The translations under genes were made by a program, and so were the position numbers. From contig NZ_JACSUD010000001.1 of NCBI RefSeq assembly GCF_014385435.1, positions 434,001 to 498,000 on the forward strand: a stretch of 64,000 nt of DNA. Direction: 5' to 3'. Below are positions 38,801 to 47,508 of the stretch, piece after piece (position 1 is the stretch's first letter; each line of letters starts with the position of its first letter). This stretch comes from Alloprevotella sp. Lung230 (GTDB taxonomy: Bacteria > Bacteroidota > Bacteroidia > Bacteroidales > Bacteroidaceae). The notes beneath the pieces were generated by a model. It did no database searches, was not told the DNA's origin, and saw nothing but the letters and a program-made list of their open reading frames with translations.

Positions 38801-38856
38801 GTTACTGCATTCACTGAATACAGTAACTCGGCGTAGGCTTGCATTCGAGGAATGCA
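38801..38856. other. Hairpin pair upstream of second mobA, candidate oriT
   Basis: GTTACTG (38801-38807) pairs with CAGTAAC (38821-38827), and TGCATTC (38840-38846) pairs with GAATGCA (38850-38856). They lie in the 200-base gap between mobA and the DUF3408 gene. A GTTAC...GTAAC hairpin stands in the equivalent place before the first mobA (6344-6367), supporting a transfer-origin role. Confidence 0.4.
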
Positions 38857-38861
38857 GTACT

Positions 38862-39368
38862 TCAGAGTTTCCGCCATCTTTCCACATCATCTTTGTATTG
38901 GTCGAGATGTTCTCGAAGCACCTGCTCCACATATCCTGAAACGCTTGCTCCCTGCTCACCGATTTTCCGCACCACGAAGTCCAACTTTCGTTGAGTTTCC
39001 TCTGATACATACACGGCTTTGCGGTGGCTGTTGCGAAAGGGCTGGAGATATTTCCCCTGAAACTCGGATAATTGCTTCCTGTCCTTTGTTTTTCTCATTC
39101 GTTGATGATTCTCTTCGGTAGAAGTAGCCCTTTCCGTTGGTGACAACTCTGTTTCTTGATAGGACGGTTGAGAATAGTCCTTGTGACTCTCCTTGTCATT
39201 TTGTTCCTCAACTTTAACAGGCTCAAATCTTTTCTTTTCCTCTTCATAATCTATGGGCTGATCAAAATCGGGCAACTCTTCGGGCTTGCGGAGCTTAACG
39301 CCATAATTGCCCATATCTCGAAGGGCTTGTTCCAGACGTTGTTTCCTTTGTTCATCTATTCTTGCCAT
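38862..39368 (-). CDS. DUF3408 protein of the nested element
   Basis: A 168-residue protein with an acidic, disordered N-terminus and a C-terminal DUF3408 domain, RKAVYVSEETQRKLDFVVRK followed by SGYVEQVLREHLDQYKDD. DUF3408 proteins accompany ParA or mob genes in Bacteroidetes elements and look like DNA-binding adaptors. No ParA partner is present here. It overlaps the HTH gene upstream by 13 bases. Confidence 0.8.
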   Translation of the reverse strand: MARIDEQRKQRLEQALRDMGNYGVKLRKPEELPDFDQPIDYEEEKKRFEPVKVEEQNDKESHKDYSQPSYQETELSPTERATSTEENHQRMRKTKDRKQLSEFQGKYLQPFRNSHRKAVYVSEETQRKLDFVVRKIGEQGASVSGYVEQVLREHLDQYKDDVERWRKL

Positions 39369-39670
39369 AATTTCTTGGGTATTGCGTTATAATGTTTTTC
39401 AAGCATTGTCTGTATGTCGCTCTGCTTGTATAGTATCTTCCCTCCGATTTTGTAGAAAGGAAGCGTTCCTAAGTTTCTGTACTCTTGGAGCGTGCGTGTG
39501 CTGAGCCGTAATTGGCTACAGACCTCCTCGCCAGTGAGGTAAACCTCTCCGCCCAGCATCGGACGGGCGGTAGCGCAATACCGCTCCAATTTCTTCAATA
39601 TTCCTTCCATCAGTTGTGAAAACAACTGCATCTGAGGATCTTCCTGCGTAATGATTTCATTCTCCGACAT
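39356..39670 (-). CDS. Helix-turn-helix (excisionase-like) protein
   Basis: A 104-residue protein with a MerR/excisionase-type helix-turn-helix: YLTGEEVCSQLRLSTRTLQE then YRNLGTLPFYKIGGKILYKQ, followed by a short tail. This is the small DNA-binding family (helix_turn_helix_17) found near integrases in Bacteroidetes elements, where some act as excision factors. It is three bases from a second HTH gene. Confidence 0.82.
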   Translation of the reverse strand: MSENEIITQEDPQMQLFSQLMEGILKKLERYCATARPMLGGEVYLTGEEVCSQLRLSTRTLQEYRNLGTLPFYKIGGKILYKQSDIQTMLEKHYNAIPKKLWQE

Positions 39671-39673
39671 AAT

Positions 39674-39943
39674 TCATTCATTGTTTGCGTTCAGTAACTC
39701 CGTGATGTCGCTCTCCTTGTAATAGCACTTGTGTCCAATCATTGAGAAAGGGATTTTTCCCGTATCTCTGTATGATTGCAGGGTACGTTTGCTGATGCCC
39801 AAACGCTTGCACACGGCTTCGTTGTCAAGCCATTCGTCCGTTTCGGGCGGATTGCCGATGAGCTTCTCTACACGATGGATAAAGTCTGCAAATTCGGAGC
39901 AGTGTCGCTCCCACGCTTTGCGGTCGATGATAATGAGTTTCAT
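39674..39943 (-). CDS. Helix-turn-helix (excisionase-like) protein
   Basis: An 89-residue protein with DNEAVCKRLGISKRTLQSYR and DTGKIPFSMIGHKCYYKESD, the same excisionase-like fold as its downstream neighbour. It is the first gene of a probable HTH-HTH-DUF3408 operon read away from the repeat-rich gap at 39944-40630. Confidence 0.82.
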   Translation of the reverse strand: MKLIIIDRKAWERHCSEFADFIHRVEKLIGNPPETDEWLDNEAVCKRLGISKRTLQSYRDTGKIPFSMIGHKCYYKESDITELLNANNE

Positions 39944-40186
39944 TGCCTTGATTTTGTTTTGATTACTTTATTGTTACTCGGCAAACAAACTGTTATGCAG
40001 TTCATTGCCGTACTTATCGAGTGCAAAAGTAAACCCTCGGAAGCACCGCTGCAAGAAATGAGGATAAGCAGGGAAATAGAGAGAAAACAAGAGAAAAGAC
40101 CAAAGGATATCCATCTGTGTTATTGCGGTAATGAGAAGAGGTGCCGGTTCGTTTCATATCAACGAAAATGAAAGCAGGTAACTCGC

Positions 40187-40266
40187 GAGAGTTCGACAAT
40201 TCGACATATCGATCGTCCGATAGTTCGATAAATAGATAGTTCGAACGATAGACCGTTTGGATGAAC
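40187..40266. repeat. Five tandem 16-bp units, GATAGTTCGA type
   Basis: Units start at 40187, 40203, 40219, 40235 and 40251. Units 1, 3 and 4 are close (GAGAGTTCGACAATTC, GATAGTTCGATAAATA, GATAGTTCGAACGATA); units 2 and 5 are degenerate but keep the register and the initial GA. They look like arm-type or regulator-binding sites near the recombinase and excisionase genes. Confidence 0.55.
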
Positions 40267-40273
40267 GTAAGAA

Positions 40274-40303
40274 TTATCTATCTCTCTGTGGTTAGATAGA
40301 TAA
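40274..40303. repeat. 10-bp inverted repeat TTATCTATCT/AGATAGATAA
   Basis: Arms at 40274-40283 and 40294-40303 with a ten-base loop, directly after the 16-bp array. It could form a hairpin or bind a dimeric regulator. Confidence 0.55.
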
Positions 40304-40394
40304 ATCGTCCGTACGATTGACAGGTAGAATGCTTATTTCATCGCTTGCGTCCAAAGAGCCTGAGTATGCCGTATTCGTTCGGGCATTTCTCTTT

Positions 40395-40559
40395 GGCGGT
40401 CAGCCTACTTTCGCAAGGTTGGAGCGAAAAATACAACCGTACAAAAAAATTAAGCTTGAATGAAAACGGCCTTGACAGATAGAAGAGAAAAGCCCTGCGG
40501 TGGAGATTTTTCGCTCCATCAGCAGGACTTGACCTTGCAAGAAAGTGAAGGCAACCGCC
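40395..40559. ncRNA. Large imperfect stem-loop, possible structured RNA or recombination site
   Basis: Outer arms GGCGGT...ACTTTCGCAAGG (40395-40417) and CCTTGCAAGAAAGT...ACCGCC (40533-40559) enclose perfect 13-base inner arms TGGAGCGAAAAAT (40420-40432) and ATTTTTCGCTCCA (40506-40518), around a 73-base loop. No gene overlaps. It may be a small RNA, an attenuator or a DNA cruciform site. Confidence 0.4.
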
Positions 40560-40630
40560 ATATCTTTGCCCGACCGATTACGGCTTCAGGGGCTTTGCAT
40601 AAGGCTGTTTATAAAGTGTAAACAAACGTT

Positions 40631-41098
40631 TTATCTGTCCGTCTGACCTACTGTCGGCAGATTATTGCTCTCGCTGAGCAGCACTATCGTGCCTGTGAGT
40701 TCGGTGTAAAGACGGTCGTATTGCTCGTCAGAAGCAAATGTGTCCGTCAAACCGAATTTGTCGAATGTGGCTTGAATAGCCTTGTTCGACAACAGTATGG
40801 GTGCGAGTCTTTCGGGGAGTGGCATTGGCAGTTCCTTTTCAAACTCGTTCTCCAAGACAGATACAAGCGTATCGTACTTGGAAAAATGCAAGCCCTGATA
40901 CAAAACCTCGCTTGCCATGCTCTCTGCTTCGGGGTGCATGAAACCCTGCGCCACGGCATCGCAGTAAGCCGTGAGAGCCATATCTGCCCGTGCATTGATA
41001 AACTCCGTATCTTGCAATCTTTCGGGGTGATGCTCACTTATGTAACTTCTTAATTTCAATCGAAAGTAAGAAAGTTCCTGTTTGTTGTTCTCTTTCAT
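40631..41098 (-). CDS. DUF1896 protein of the nested element
   Basis: A 155-residue protein, starting at the ATG at 41098 (MKENNKQELSYFRLKLRSY), since the upstream frame overlaps the integrase gene. It shares ISEHHPERLQD, GLHFSKYDTLVSVLENEFEK and YDRLYTELTGTI with the DUF1896 gene at 25652. It lies next to the integrases instead of a methylase-helicase, which is an unusual setting for the family. Confidence 0.82.
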   Translation of the reverse strand: MKENNKQELSYFRLKLRSYISEHHPERLQDTEFINARADMALTAYCDAVAQGFMHPEAESMASEVLYQGLHFSKYDTLVSVLENEFEKELPMPLPERLAPILLSNKAIQATFDKFGLTDTFASDEQYDRLYTELTGTIVLLSESNNLPTVGQTDR

Positions 41099-41150
41099 AA
41101 TAGTTTGGTTTTCAATCGTGAATAATAAATGTTTGGCAATTACTTCCTTT

Positions 41151-42419
41151 TTATCCTTGTTGCTGCACTGCACTCTGCCTTGCGATTGACTCACAATAGC
41201 CTTCAAAGGCTGAATGCTCTCTATCGGTGAGTGCAGTCATATCCTCTTGTATCTTGTGGTCGGTTATCTTTCCGTAGATTTGTGTCGTACCTATATTGCT
41301 ATGTCCGAGCATTTTGCTGAGCGTTTCCATCGAAATACCATTGGAAAGGCAAATCGTGGTTGAGAATGTGTGGCGAGCCATGTGAAAGGTCAAGCCCTTA
41401 TCTATCCAGCATATCTGCCCGATGTTCACACACGCAAAGGATGCTTTCCTTATTGTAAGATTGGGGAATATTAAATCGTCCGCTTTCTTATCCTTGATAT
41501 AGAGCGAAAGGATTTGCTTGGCAATGGGCAGGAGTGGGATAATCGCTTCCACATTGGTTTTCTGCCTTTTGATGCGGATTTCCTCTGTGCCGTCTGCATT
41601 ATGGATGATGTGTTTTGGTTTGAGCCGTTGCATGTCCACACGAGCCAGTCCTGTGAAGGCGCAGAAAAGGAATAGTTGCCTTGCTCTCTCGAACTGCTTG
41701 TCAATAATGGGCGTTTGTAATACCCGTTGCAGTTCCTCGGTTGTGAGATACCTGCGTGTTCGGTGTGGTAGTTCCGCCTTGTAGTCCGCAAAAGGGTCGA
41801 TGCGGATATACTTCTTCTGCTGACCGATGCCGATGAGTTTTCTAAGGAAGATGACCGCTACCTGAATAGTGGCAAGAGAAAGGTTGCGCTCTGATTTAAG
41901 GTAGAAGTCCATCCCTTCGATAAAACCATAGTCAAGCGATGAGTAGCGAATATCCTCCAGCCCCAAGCGTTCACGCAAATAAGCCTCAATGAGTTGTGTG
42001 GCATAGATGTAGTTGGCAAAGGTCGGCTTGGCTACCGTTATTCCTACGCAAGGACGCTTTTCCTCTATGAAAAGTCGTGCTTCCTCCATAAGAAAACCTT
42101 TGGGCTTGTCTTCTTCCATGAGTTCACGCTTCAACAACTCAGTGGTAATATAGCCACGTTGCCAGACTAATTCTTGATACTTCGCTTTGGCTTGGTCCTC
42201 TTTGCTTTGTAAATAGCGGTTGATTTCCTTTGTTTCTTCATCTGTTCCCTTGCATCGTCCCTTACGACTGTCCCAAAGTTCGGGAGCGATTTCCTTTCCC
42301 GTGCTGTACTGTACTTGTTCTCCGTCTATGGTGATGCGTCCCATAATCGGGCATTTGCCGTTCTTCTTCTCTTTGGAACGGTTGATATAAAAGAGCGTCT
42401 TAAATGTACTTCGTGCCAT
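41151..42419 (-). CDS. Tyrosine recombinase (second of tandem pair)
   Basis: A 422-residue phage-integrase-family protein with an N-terminal arm-binding domain, a SAM-like core-binding domain (about residues 110-200) and a catalytic domain. Catalytic residues: Arg in FTGLARVDMQRL, His-x-x-Arg in HMARHTFSTT, His in LGHSNIGTTQIYG, and the nucleophile Tyr in QIYGKI. It starts four bases after the stop of the other recombinase, so the pair is co-translated. It probably integrates the nested element. Confidence 0.93.
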   Translation of the reverse strand: MARSTFKTLFYINRSKEKKNGKCPIMGRITIDGEQVQYSTGKEIAPELWDSRKGRCKGTDEETKEINRYLQSKEDQAKAKYQELVWQRGYITTELLKRELMEEDKPKGFLMEEARLFIEEKRPCVGITVAKPTFANYIYATQLIEAYLRERLGLEDIRYSSLDYGFIEGMDFYLKSERNLSLATIQVAVIFLRKLIGIGQQKKYIRIDPFADYKAELPHRTRRYLTTEELQRVLQTPIIDKQFERARQLFLFCAFTGLARVDMQRLKPKHIIHNADGTEEIRIKRQKTNVEAIIPLLPIAKQILSLYIKDKKADDLIFPNLTIRKASFACVNIGQICWIDKGLTFHMARHTFSTTICLSNGISMETLSKMLGHSNIGTTQIYGKITDHKIQEDMTALTDREHSAFEGYCESIARQSAVQQQG

Positions 42420-42423
42420 GATG

Positions 42424-43644
42424 TCAAAATCTTAAGGTGAATGTATCTTGTATGCGTTGTTGCACTTCCTGCATGTCCCGATGGATTCTCTCGGAGGAAA
42501 CAGCTGCATATACCTGTGTTGTTCTCAAATTTGTGTGTCCGAGCATACGGCTCACCGTTTCGATAGGTACACCTGCCGAGAGTGTGATAAGCGAAGCAAA
42601 GGTGTGGCGAGCCATGTGGAAGGTCAGTGGGCGTTCCATGCCGATGTTTCTCTGTATGTAGTGCATGCCATTGAGAATAATGTCAGTAGTAGGGACATCA
42701 AATACAAAGCCTGCACGCTTTCCCCTGTACCGCTCTATTATCGCCCAAGCAGGAGGAAGTACTTGTACACGATATGGTGTCTTGGTTTTTATTCGCCTGC
42801 CCTTGATGCAGAGTTCGCCTTCTTCCAAGACAATGTTTTCCTCTCTCAGATTGCGGACATCGGAGATGGCAAGCCCTGAAAAGCAAGAAAAGACGAACAA
42901 ATCACGGACAATACGATAGTTCTCCCATTTAATCTCCAAGTCGATGATGCGCTCAAGTTCTTCCTGCGTAATACTTCGAGGTTCACCCTTTGGTCGCTCG
43001 TAACTGTAGCCCAAGAACGGATAAAAGTCCAGCACACCTTTCTTCACCGCCATGCGGACGATGGTCTGCAAGGTGGATAAGGCACTCGATATGCTGCTGC
43101 GTTTCAGTCTGCGGTCGATGGTAAGATAATACTCAAAACCCTCGATAAAGGCTTTGTCCAACTGTGAAAGGGGAATGTCTCTTACCTTGTGCTTCTTTTG
43201 TACATACTCACGGAGCAGGGAGAACTGGTAGGTACGGAGTTTGAATGTCTTTAAAGCTCTATCAATGCCTATACGCTCCTTTGTCTGTGTGAGATACTCC
43301 CCGAAACTCTCCAAGAGCAAGGCTTGGTGGTAGATTTGTCCTTGATAGGCATCCCTCACGTCTGTGGCGGTGAAAGTTTCTTTCCTTTCACTGAGTTCGT
43401 GAAAGCGTGTGTGGATGAGTGCGGTGCATTCACCGAGTTTCTGATTGACGGACACCGCCATTGCACTCTTGCCGATAAGCCTTTGCTTGCGGCTGTCCCA
43501 AAGAGCGAACGGAGTTTTGCACTTGGTGGAGAAGCCTGAATGGGTTCTGCCTACTGAGATGCGCCCGATGACAGGCACAAGTCCTTTCTTGTCGGTTCGT
43601 TTCGCCTGAACGAAGAACGATACTTTCAGTTTGTTTTCCTTCAT
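42424..43644 (-). CDS. Tyrosine recombinase (first of tandem pair)
   Basis: A 406-residue recombinase. The start is placed at the ATG at 43644 (MKENKLKVSFFVQAKRTDKK); the longer frame has no family-like N-terminus. Catalytic pattern: FSGLAISDVRNL, HMARHTFASL, LGHTNLRTTQVYAAV. A -7 box (TACCTTTG on the minus strand) lies about 35 bases upstream. It is 280 bases from the right element end, which fits an integrase acting on its own attachment site. Confidence 0.93.
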   Translation of the reverse strand: MKENKLKVSFFVQAKRTDKKGLVPVIGRISVGRTHSGFSTKCKTPFALWDSRKQRLIGKSAMAVSVNQKLGECTALIHTRFHELSERKETFTATDVRDAYQGQIYHQALLLESFGEYLTQTKERIGIDRALKTFKLRTYQFSLLREYVQKKHKVRDIPLSQLDKAFIEGFEYYLTIDRRLKRSSISSALSTLQTIVRMAVKKGVLDFYPFLGYSYERPKGEPRSITQEELERIIDLEIKWENYRIVRDLFVFSCFSGLAISDVRNLREENIVLEEGELCIKGRRIKTKTPYRVQVLPPAWAIIERYRGKRAGFVFDVPTTDIILNGMHYIQRNIGMERPLTFHMARHTFASLITLSAGVPIETVSRMLGHTNLRTTQVYAAVSSERIHRDMQEVQQRIQDTFTLRF

Positions 43645-43934
43645 TTTTCTGTCGTTTTTTCTAAATTTCCTTTGCTTGCAAAGGTACAGATAAACAAGTA
43701 TTCCCCAGCGATGCAGAAAAATGAAAGATGATGAATAAAAACCTATGACACAGTTGTTTACATTCAATTCGTAACCCCTTTTTGCTTTTTCCCTGATGGG
43801 TTACGATTTGGTAACGGAACTCCTGCCGTTTGATGCTCGTTTTCGCTTACCATCAAAATAGCAGAGGAATGCTAAATAGTACTATTTCAAATAGTTACAT
43901 TCCCTATAACTCCTCCTGTTTCCCTTAATTCTTA

Positions 43935-45536
43935 ATGACTGATTATGCAAGAAAGATGAGTTTGGATCTGAGGCTCATAGATCCCGAGAAGTACTCGGAT
44001 CATGTGGACAACAAGGCTTCCCACTGTGCCGCCAAGATTGCAGAGTATTATCGGAAGTATGACGCACAGAAAGGTACGCAGTTCGTATTCTCCGACCTCG
44101 GAACCTACAAGCCCGGAGAGTGGAATCCTTACAGCGAAATCAAACGGAAGTTGGTGGAGGACCACGGCATACCCGCTCAGGAGATACGCTTCATACAGGA
44201 GGCGAAGAGCGACAAGGCTCGAAAGACGCTCATTGCGGGCATGAACGAGGGAACCATTCGGGTACTGTTCGGTTCCACCTCTATGCTCGGTACGGGCGTG
44301 AACGCCCAGAAACGTGCCGTGGCTATCCATCATCTTGACTGTCCCTGGCGTCCTTCCGACCTTGAACAGCGGGACGGACGGGCGGTGCGTAAAGGAAACA
44401 AAGTAGCCAAGTTTCATGCGGACAACAAGGTGGATGTCATCATCTATGCGGTGGAAAAATCACTTGACAGTTATAAGTTCAACCTATTATATAATAAGCA
44501 ATTATTTATAGAGCAGCTGAAGAACAATCGTCTTGGCAGCCGTACCATCGACGAGGGAAGCATGGACGAGAAGTCGGGGATGAATTTCTCCGAGTATGTA
44601 GCCATTCTTTCGGGAAATACGGACTTGTTGGAAAAGGCGAAGTTAGAGAAGAAGATAGCTGGCTTGGAGAGTGAGCGACGTTCCTTTATGCGCAGCAGGC
44701 AGACTTCCCGAAGTCGATTGGACGAAGTGTTGCGTGCCGTGGATGGGAACAAGGAACTGATAGCACGCTTCAAAAGCGACTGGGATCTGTTTGAGAGCAG
44801 GGTGCAAAAGGACAAGGACGATAACAAACTCAACCCGATACAGCTGAAAGGCGTGGAAGGCAGCGACCCGAAACGGATCGCAGCCAAACTTGCGGAAGTC
44901 AAGGAGCATGCCCGTACCAAAGGGGAGTATTTCGACATCGGCACTCTTTACGGTTTCAAGATAGTGGTCAAGACCGAATCCTCCTCACAGAGTCTCTTCG
45001 ACTTGTCGCAGAACAGGTTTTTCATCATGGGAGAGAGTGGCATGAAGTACAGCTACAACAACGGAAACATTGCCGCAGACCCGGTGCTTGCCTCCATGAA
45101 CTTTCTCAATGCGTTGGAAAAGATACCGAGCCTGATACAGAAATACGAGGCGGATACGGTGAAGATAGCTAAAGATATTCCCGTATTGCAGGAGGTGGTC
45201 AATGGATCGTGGAAAAAGGAAGAGCAACTGAAAGACCTCAAGACGGAACTTTCTGCACTTGATCGTCAGATACAACTATCCTTAAAGCCGATTGAGCAGG
45301 GAGACGCACAGCAGGAAGAGGAGAATGTAGAAGAGCAGAAGGAAATGGAAGAGAACATCTCCGGGCAGTTCCATCCGATTGAGCCTGCCGCTAACGCATC
45401 CTCTGTCTGCACGCTTTCGGCTCAAACCGACAGACAGCCCGAAAACGTGGGGCAGAGTATCCGAGATACACAGCCCCTTACGGACGGTGTGCCGTCATTG
45501 GCAAGTAAGGTCTTTATCGTCAGACCGAAAATGTAA
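43935..45536 (+). pseudogene. Giant methylase/helicase, 3' part after the insertion
   Basis: The reading continues the interrupted gene from TDYARKMSLDLRLIDPEKYS. It carries the C-terminal helicase lobe: VFSDLGTYKPGEWN, VLFGSTSMLGTGVNAQKRAV, and motif VI QRDGRAVRKGN near residue 146. A coiled-coil region (about 235-300) and an acidic C-terminus follow. Because the inserted element supplies ATG just before TDYARK, a separate 533-residue protein could be made. A terminator hairpin follows the stop. Confidence 0.88.
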
Positions 45537-45539
45537 TCA

Positions 45540-45577
45540 AAACGGACGAACTGCACATGGTTGTAATTCGTCCGTTT
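45540..45577. terminator. Bidirectional terminator between convergent genes
   Basis: Perfect arms AAACGGACGAA (45540-45550) and TTCGTCCGTTT (45567-45577) with a 16-base loop, A-rich before and T-rich after. It separates the methylase-helicase from the convergent GHKL gene. Confidence 0.8.
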
Positions 45578-45592
45578 AGAATTTATATAACG

Positions 45593-47503
45593 TCAAAACA
45601 ACTTTAATTTAGATTGTTGATATAAAGTCATTCCGGGAATATCATCATACATCGTAGCTAATTTATTCCTAAGTCCAAACATTCTCTTCTCTGCGGTATC
45701 AACAAGTTGGTCAAAATCTGTCAAGAAGATACTTCCTTCATCTTTAGTACCTGCACGATACTGACGTTGTAGTCCTTTAGCAACTTTATCTCCCACAACA
45801 AAAGCAACAATTTTAGCAGTATTAATCCCCAATGTAATCAAACTATCAACATAGTCAGTAGCTTGATTTCTTTCTTTACTTGTTATTTCGAATCCTCCTC
45901 TTTTTAGTTCAACTATCAGAACTTTTGTTATCGTAGCCAGTTCATTATCACCAAACTCTTCTACACCTGTCATAGAAAGAGAAGTGTTATCGGCTAAAAC
46001 GACAAGGTCTGGTCTTCTATTTGTTTTTACTCCGTCCCCACCTAAAATGTCCTTTTTGAACAATGTTTTCATCACCGTCTGAAGTTGCCTGTTAGATGTA
46101 TATTCGGGAGTGTCATATTCAGGACCGAAGAGCCACCGAGACTCGGTTACAAGAGGATGTAAGACATGCAACTCATCTGTGCTCTTATCTTTAGAAAGTT
46201 TTCTTATTGCCTCAATAATAGACAGACGTCTGTCTATTTCACTCAAAACTGTCAAGGCGTCCTTTACAGACCATTTATTCAGTATAGTATTAAGACCTGT
46301 AATATCTTCTTCTGAAAGTTGAGAGAGCTTCATTAAAAGTTCCTGTCCATTTTTCGATGATTCTAAATTTAATACAGCTTCAACGGCAATATATACAGTC
46401 TCTTTAGTTGCTGTTGGAGAATTTATCGAGATGTTCTCTATAATCTCATCTACCTCATACTGAGCCAATGGAGAAGCATCTTTTAATTTGGCTGCCAATT
46501 CTTGTTTTACAGCAGCCTTTGTTTCTTCTAAATTAACCTTTGCCGTTTGTTCAAACATTGTATTCACATACTCCGCAACTGTTCGGTACAAATTCTCTGT
46601 TTCATTTGTATTTTTGAAACCACTCCAATCTTCCTTGACCAACTCTGCTAATTCGTTGCTTTGTATTACAATAGTATATCTCTTAGCAAGGGCAGTTCGA
46701 CCGTCTAAATAGAAAACAGATCCTAATATCCATGACGGAATACCAATTAAACGACCGCTTTCCCAAAAAGCAATTCCCTGATAAATACTTTTACGAGACG
46801 ATTTTTTTGAATCTATAAAGTTCGCTGTAATGTTATATCCATCTGGAGTCGTTAGTTCAGTCGTATCCAATAACCCTTCCAATTGATCTAAGGAAAGCTG
46901 TTGTTTGTTTACTTCGATTACAAACTCAGGATCGTGTAGGAAACGAGAGGATATTATTTCTCTGATTTTATCCACATTGGGAAGGTTTCTTTCAACACGA
47001 ACTTCCAGTCTTGTACCATGCTTTGAAGTGGATGAGATATTTTGTTCAATGACAGAGATCGCTTGATCTTTTATTTTAGTTGAAACAGTAAGAGAAAGTT
47101 CTTTACCGTTTTTTGATGTGACAATATGATACTCGTCATTAAAGCACAAAAGGCTATGTCTGCCAATACCATTGCGACCATAAGCCATACGAGGACTTCT
47201 TTTCTTTTTATCTGGAAATAGAACCTGTTTGCCTTGATGTTTTAGTTTGTTATATGCCAGTGTCATCCAACGTTGTTGAAATTCTTCTTCTGTCAATCCA
47301 TTGCCATCATCTTCTACGACAAGGAATTCTCCATATTCATCGGGAATGAATATGCTTACTTTTGTAGCACCAGCATCCCAGGCATTTGCAACAAGTTCAG
47401 TCAAAGCAATATCAGCTTGGCTGGTTATAGAACTGCTCAGCGATCTAACAAGGTAGTCTTCCTCAAAAAGAGAGCGAAATATGGGTTCTGAGTTCTTTTT
47501 CAT
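45593..47503 (-). CDS. GHKL ATPase with C-terminal PD-(D/E)xK nuclease-like domain
   Basis: A 636-residue protein. Its Hsp90/MutL-type ATPase has the N box ELVANAWDAGA (about residues 36-46), G1 box VEDDGNGLT, and G2 box YGRNGIGRHS. The C-terminal domain has RRPDLVVL near residue 498 and VLIVELKRGGF near 530, the D...ExK core of PD-(D/E)xK nucleases, with a downstream Gln in RNQATDYV. An XRE regulator gene lies five bases upstream in the same operon. ATPase-nuclease fusions with a private repressor are typical of anti-phage or restriction-like cargo; the activity here is untested. Confidence 0.75.
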   Translation of the reverse strand: MKKNSEPIFRSLFEEDYLVRSLSSSITSQADIALTELVANAWDAGATKVSIFIPDEYGEFLVVEDDGNGLTEEEFQQRWMTLAYNKLKHQGKQVLFPDKKKRSPRMAYGRNGIGRHSLLCFNDEYHIVTSKNGKELSLTVSTKIKDQAISVIEQNISSTSKHGTRLEVRVERNLPNVDKIREIISSRFLHDPEFVIEVNKQQLSLDQLEGLLDTTELTTPDGYNITANFIDSKKSSRKSIYQGIAFWESGRLIGIPSWILGSVFYLDGRTALAKRYTIVIQSNELAELVKEDWSGFKNTNETENLYRTVAEYVNTMFEQTAKVNLEETKAAVKQELAAKLKDASPLAQYEVDEIIENISINSPTATKETVYIAVEAVLNLESSKNGQELLMKLSQLSEEDITGLNTILNKWSVKDALTVLSEIDRRLSIIEAIRKLSKDKSTDELHVLHPLVTESRWLFGPEYDTPEYTSNRQLQTVMKTLFKKDILGGDGVKTNRRPDLVVLADNTSLSMTGVEEFGDNELATITKVLIVELKRGGFEITSKERNQATDYVDSLITLGINTAKIVAFVVGDKVAKGLQRQYRAGTKDEGSIFLTDFDQLVDTAEKRMFGLRNKLATMYDDIPGMTLYQQSKLKLF

Positions 47504-47508
47504 TGTAT

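Larger units (their letters stand above)
39944..40630. other. 687-base non-coding gap with repeats and large foldbacks
   Basis: No credible gene is seen. The gap contains a 16-bp tandem array (40187-40266), a TTATCTATCT/AGATAGATAA inverted repeat (40274-40303) and a large imperfect stem-loop (40395-40559). Promoters for the leftward HTH genes should lie near its left end. Confidence 0.6.
29969..43963. mobile_element. Nested integrative/mobilisable element in the methylase-helicase gene
   Basis: The helicase reading frame is broken at about 29965 and resumes at about 43940, with about 14 kb of unrelated genes between. The right end carries two tandem tyrosine recombinases; HTH, DUF3408, mobA, mobB and mobC genes follow inward. 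The two ends are imperfect inverted repeats: reading inward to outward, both run CCCTT-ATTC, then TTA, TGATTAT and GAAAGAT. The left half is cargo and remnants. The exact crossover bases are not resolved. Confidence 0.75.

Noticed and set aside
40187-40266. CRISPR array
   Set aside because: The units are contiguous 16-mers without spacers and no cas genes are present.
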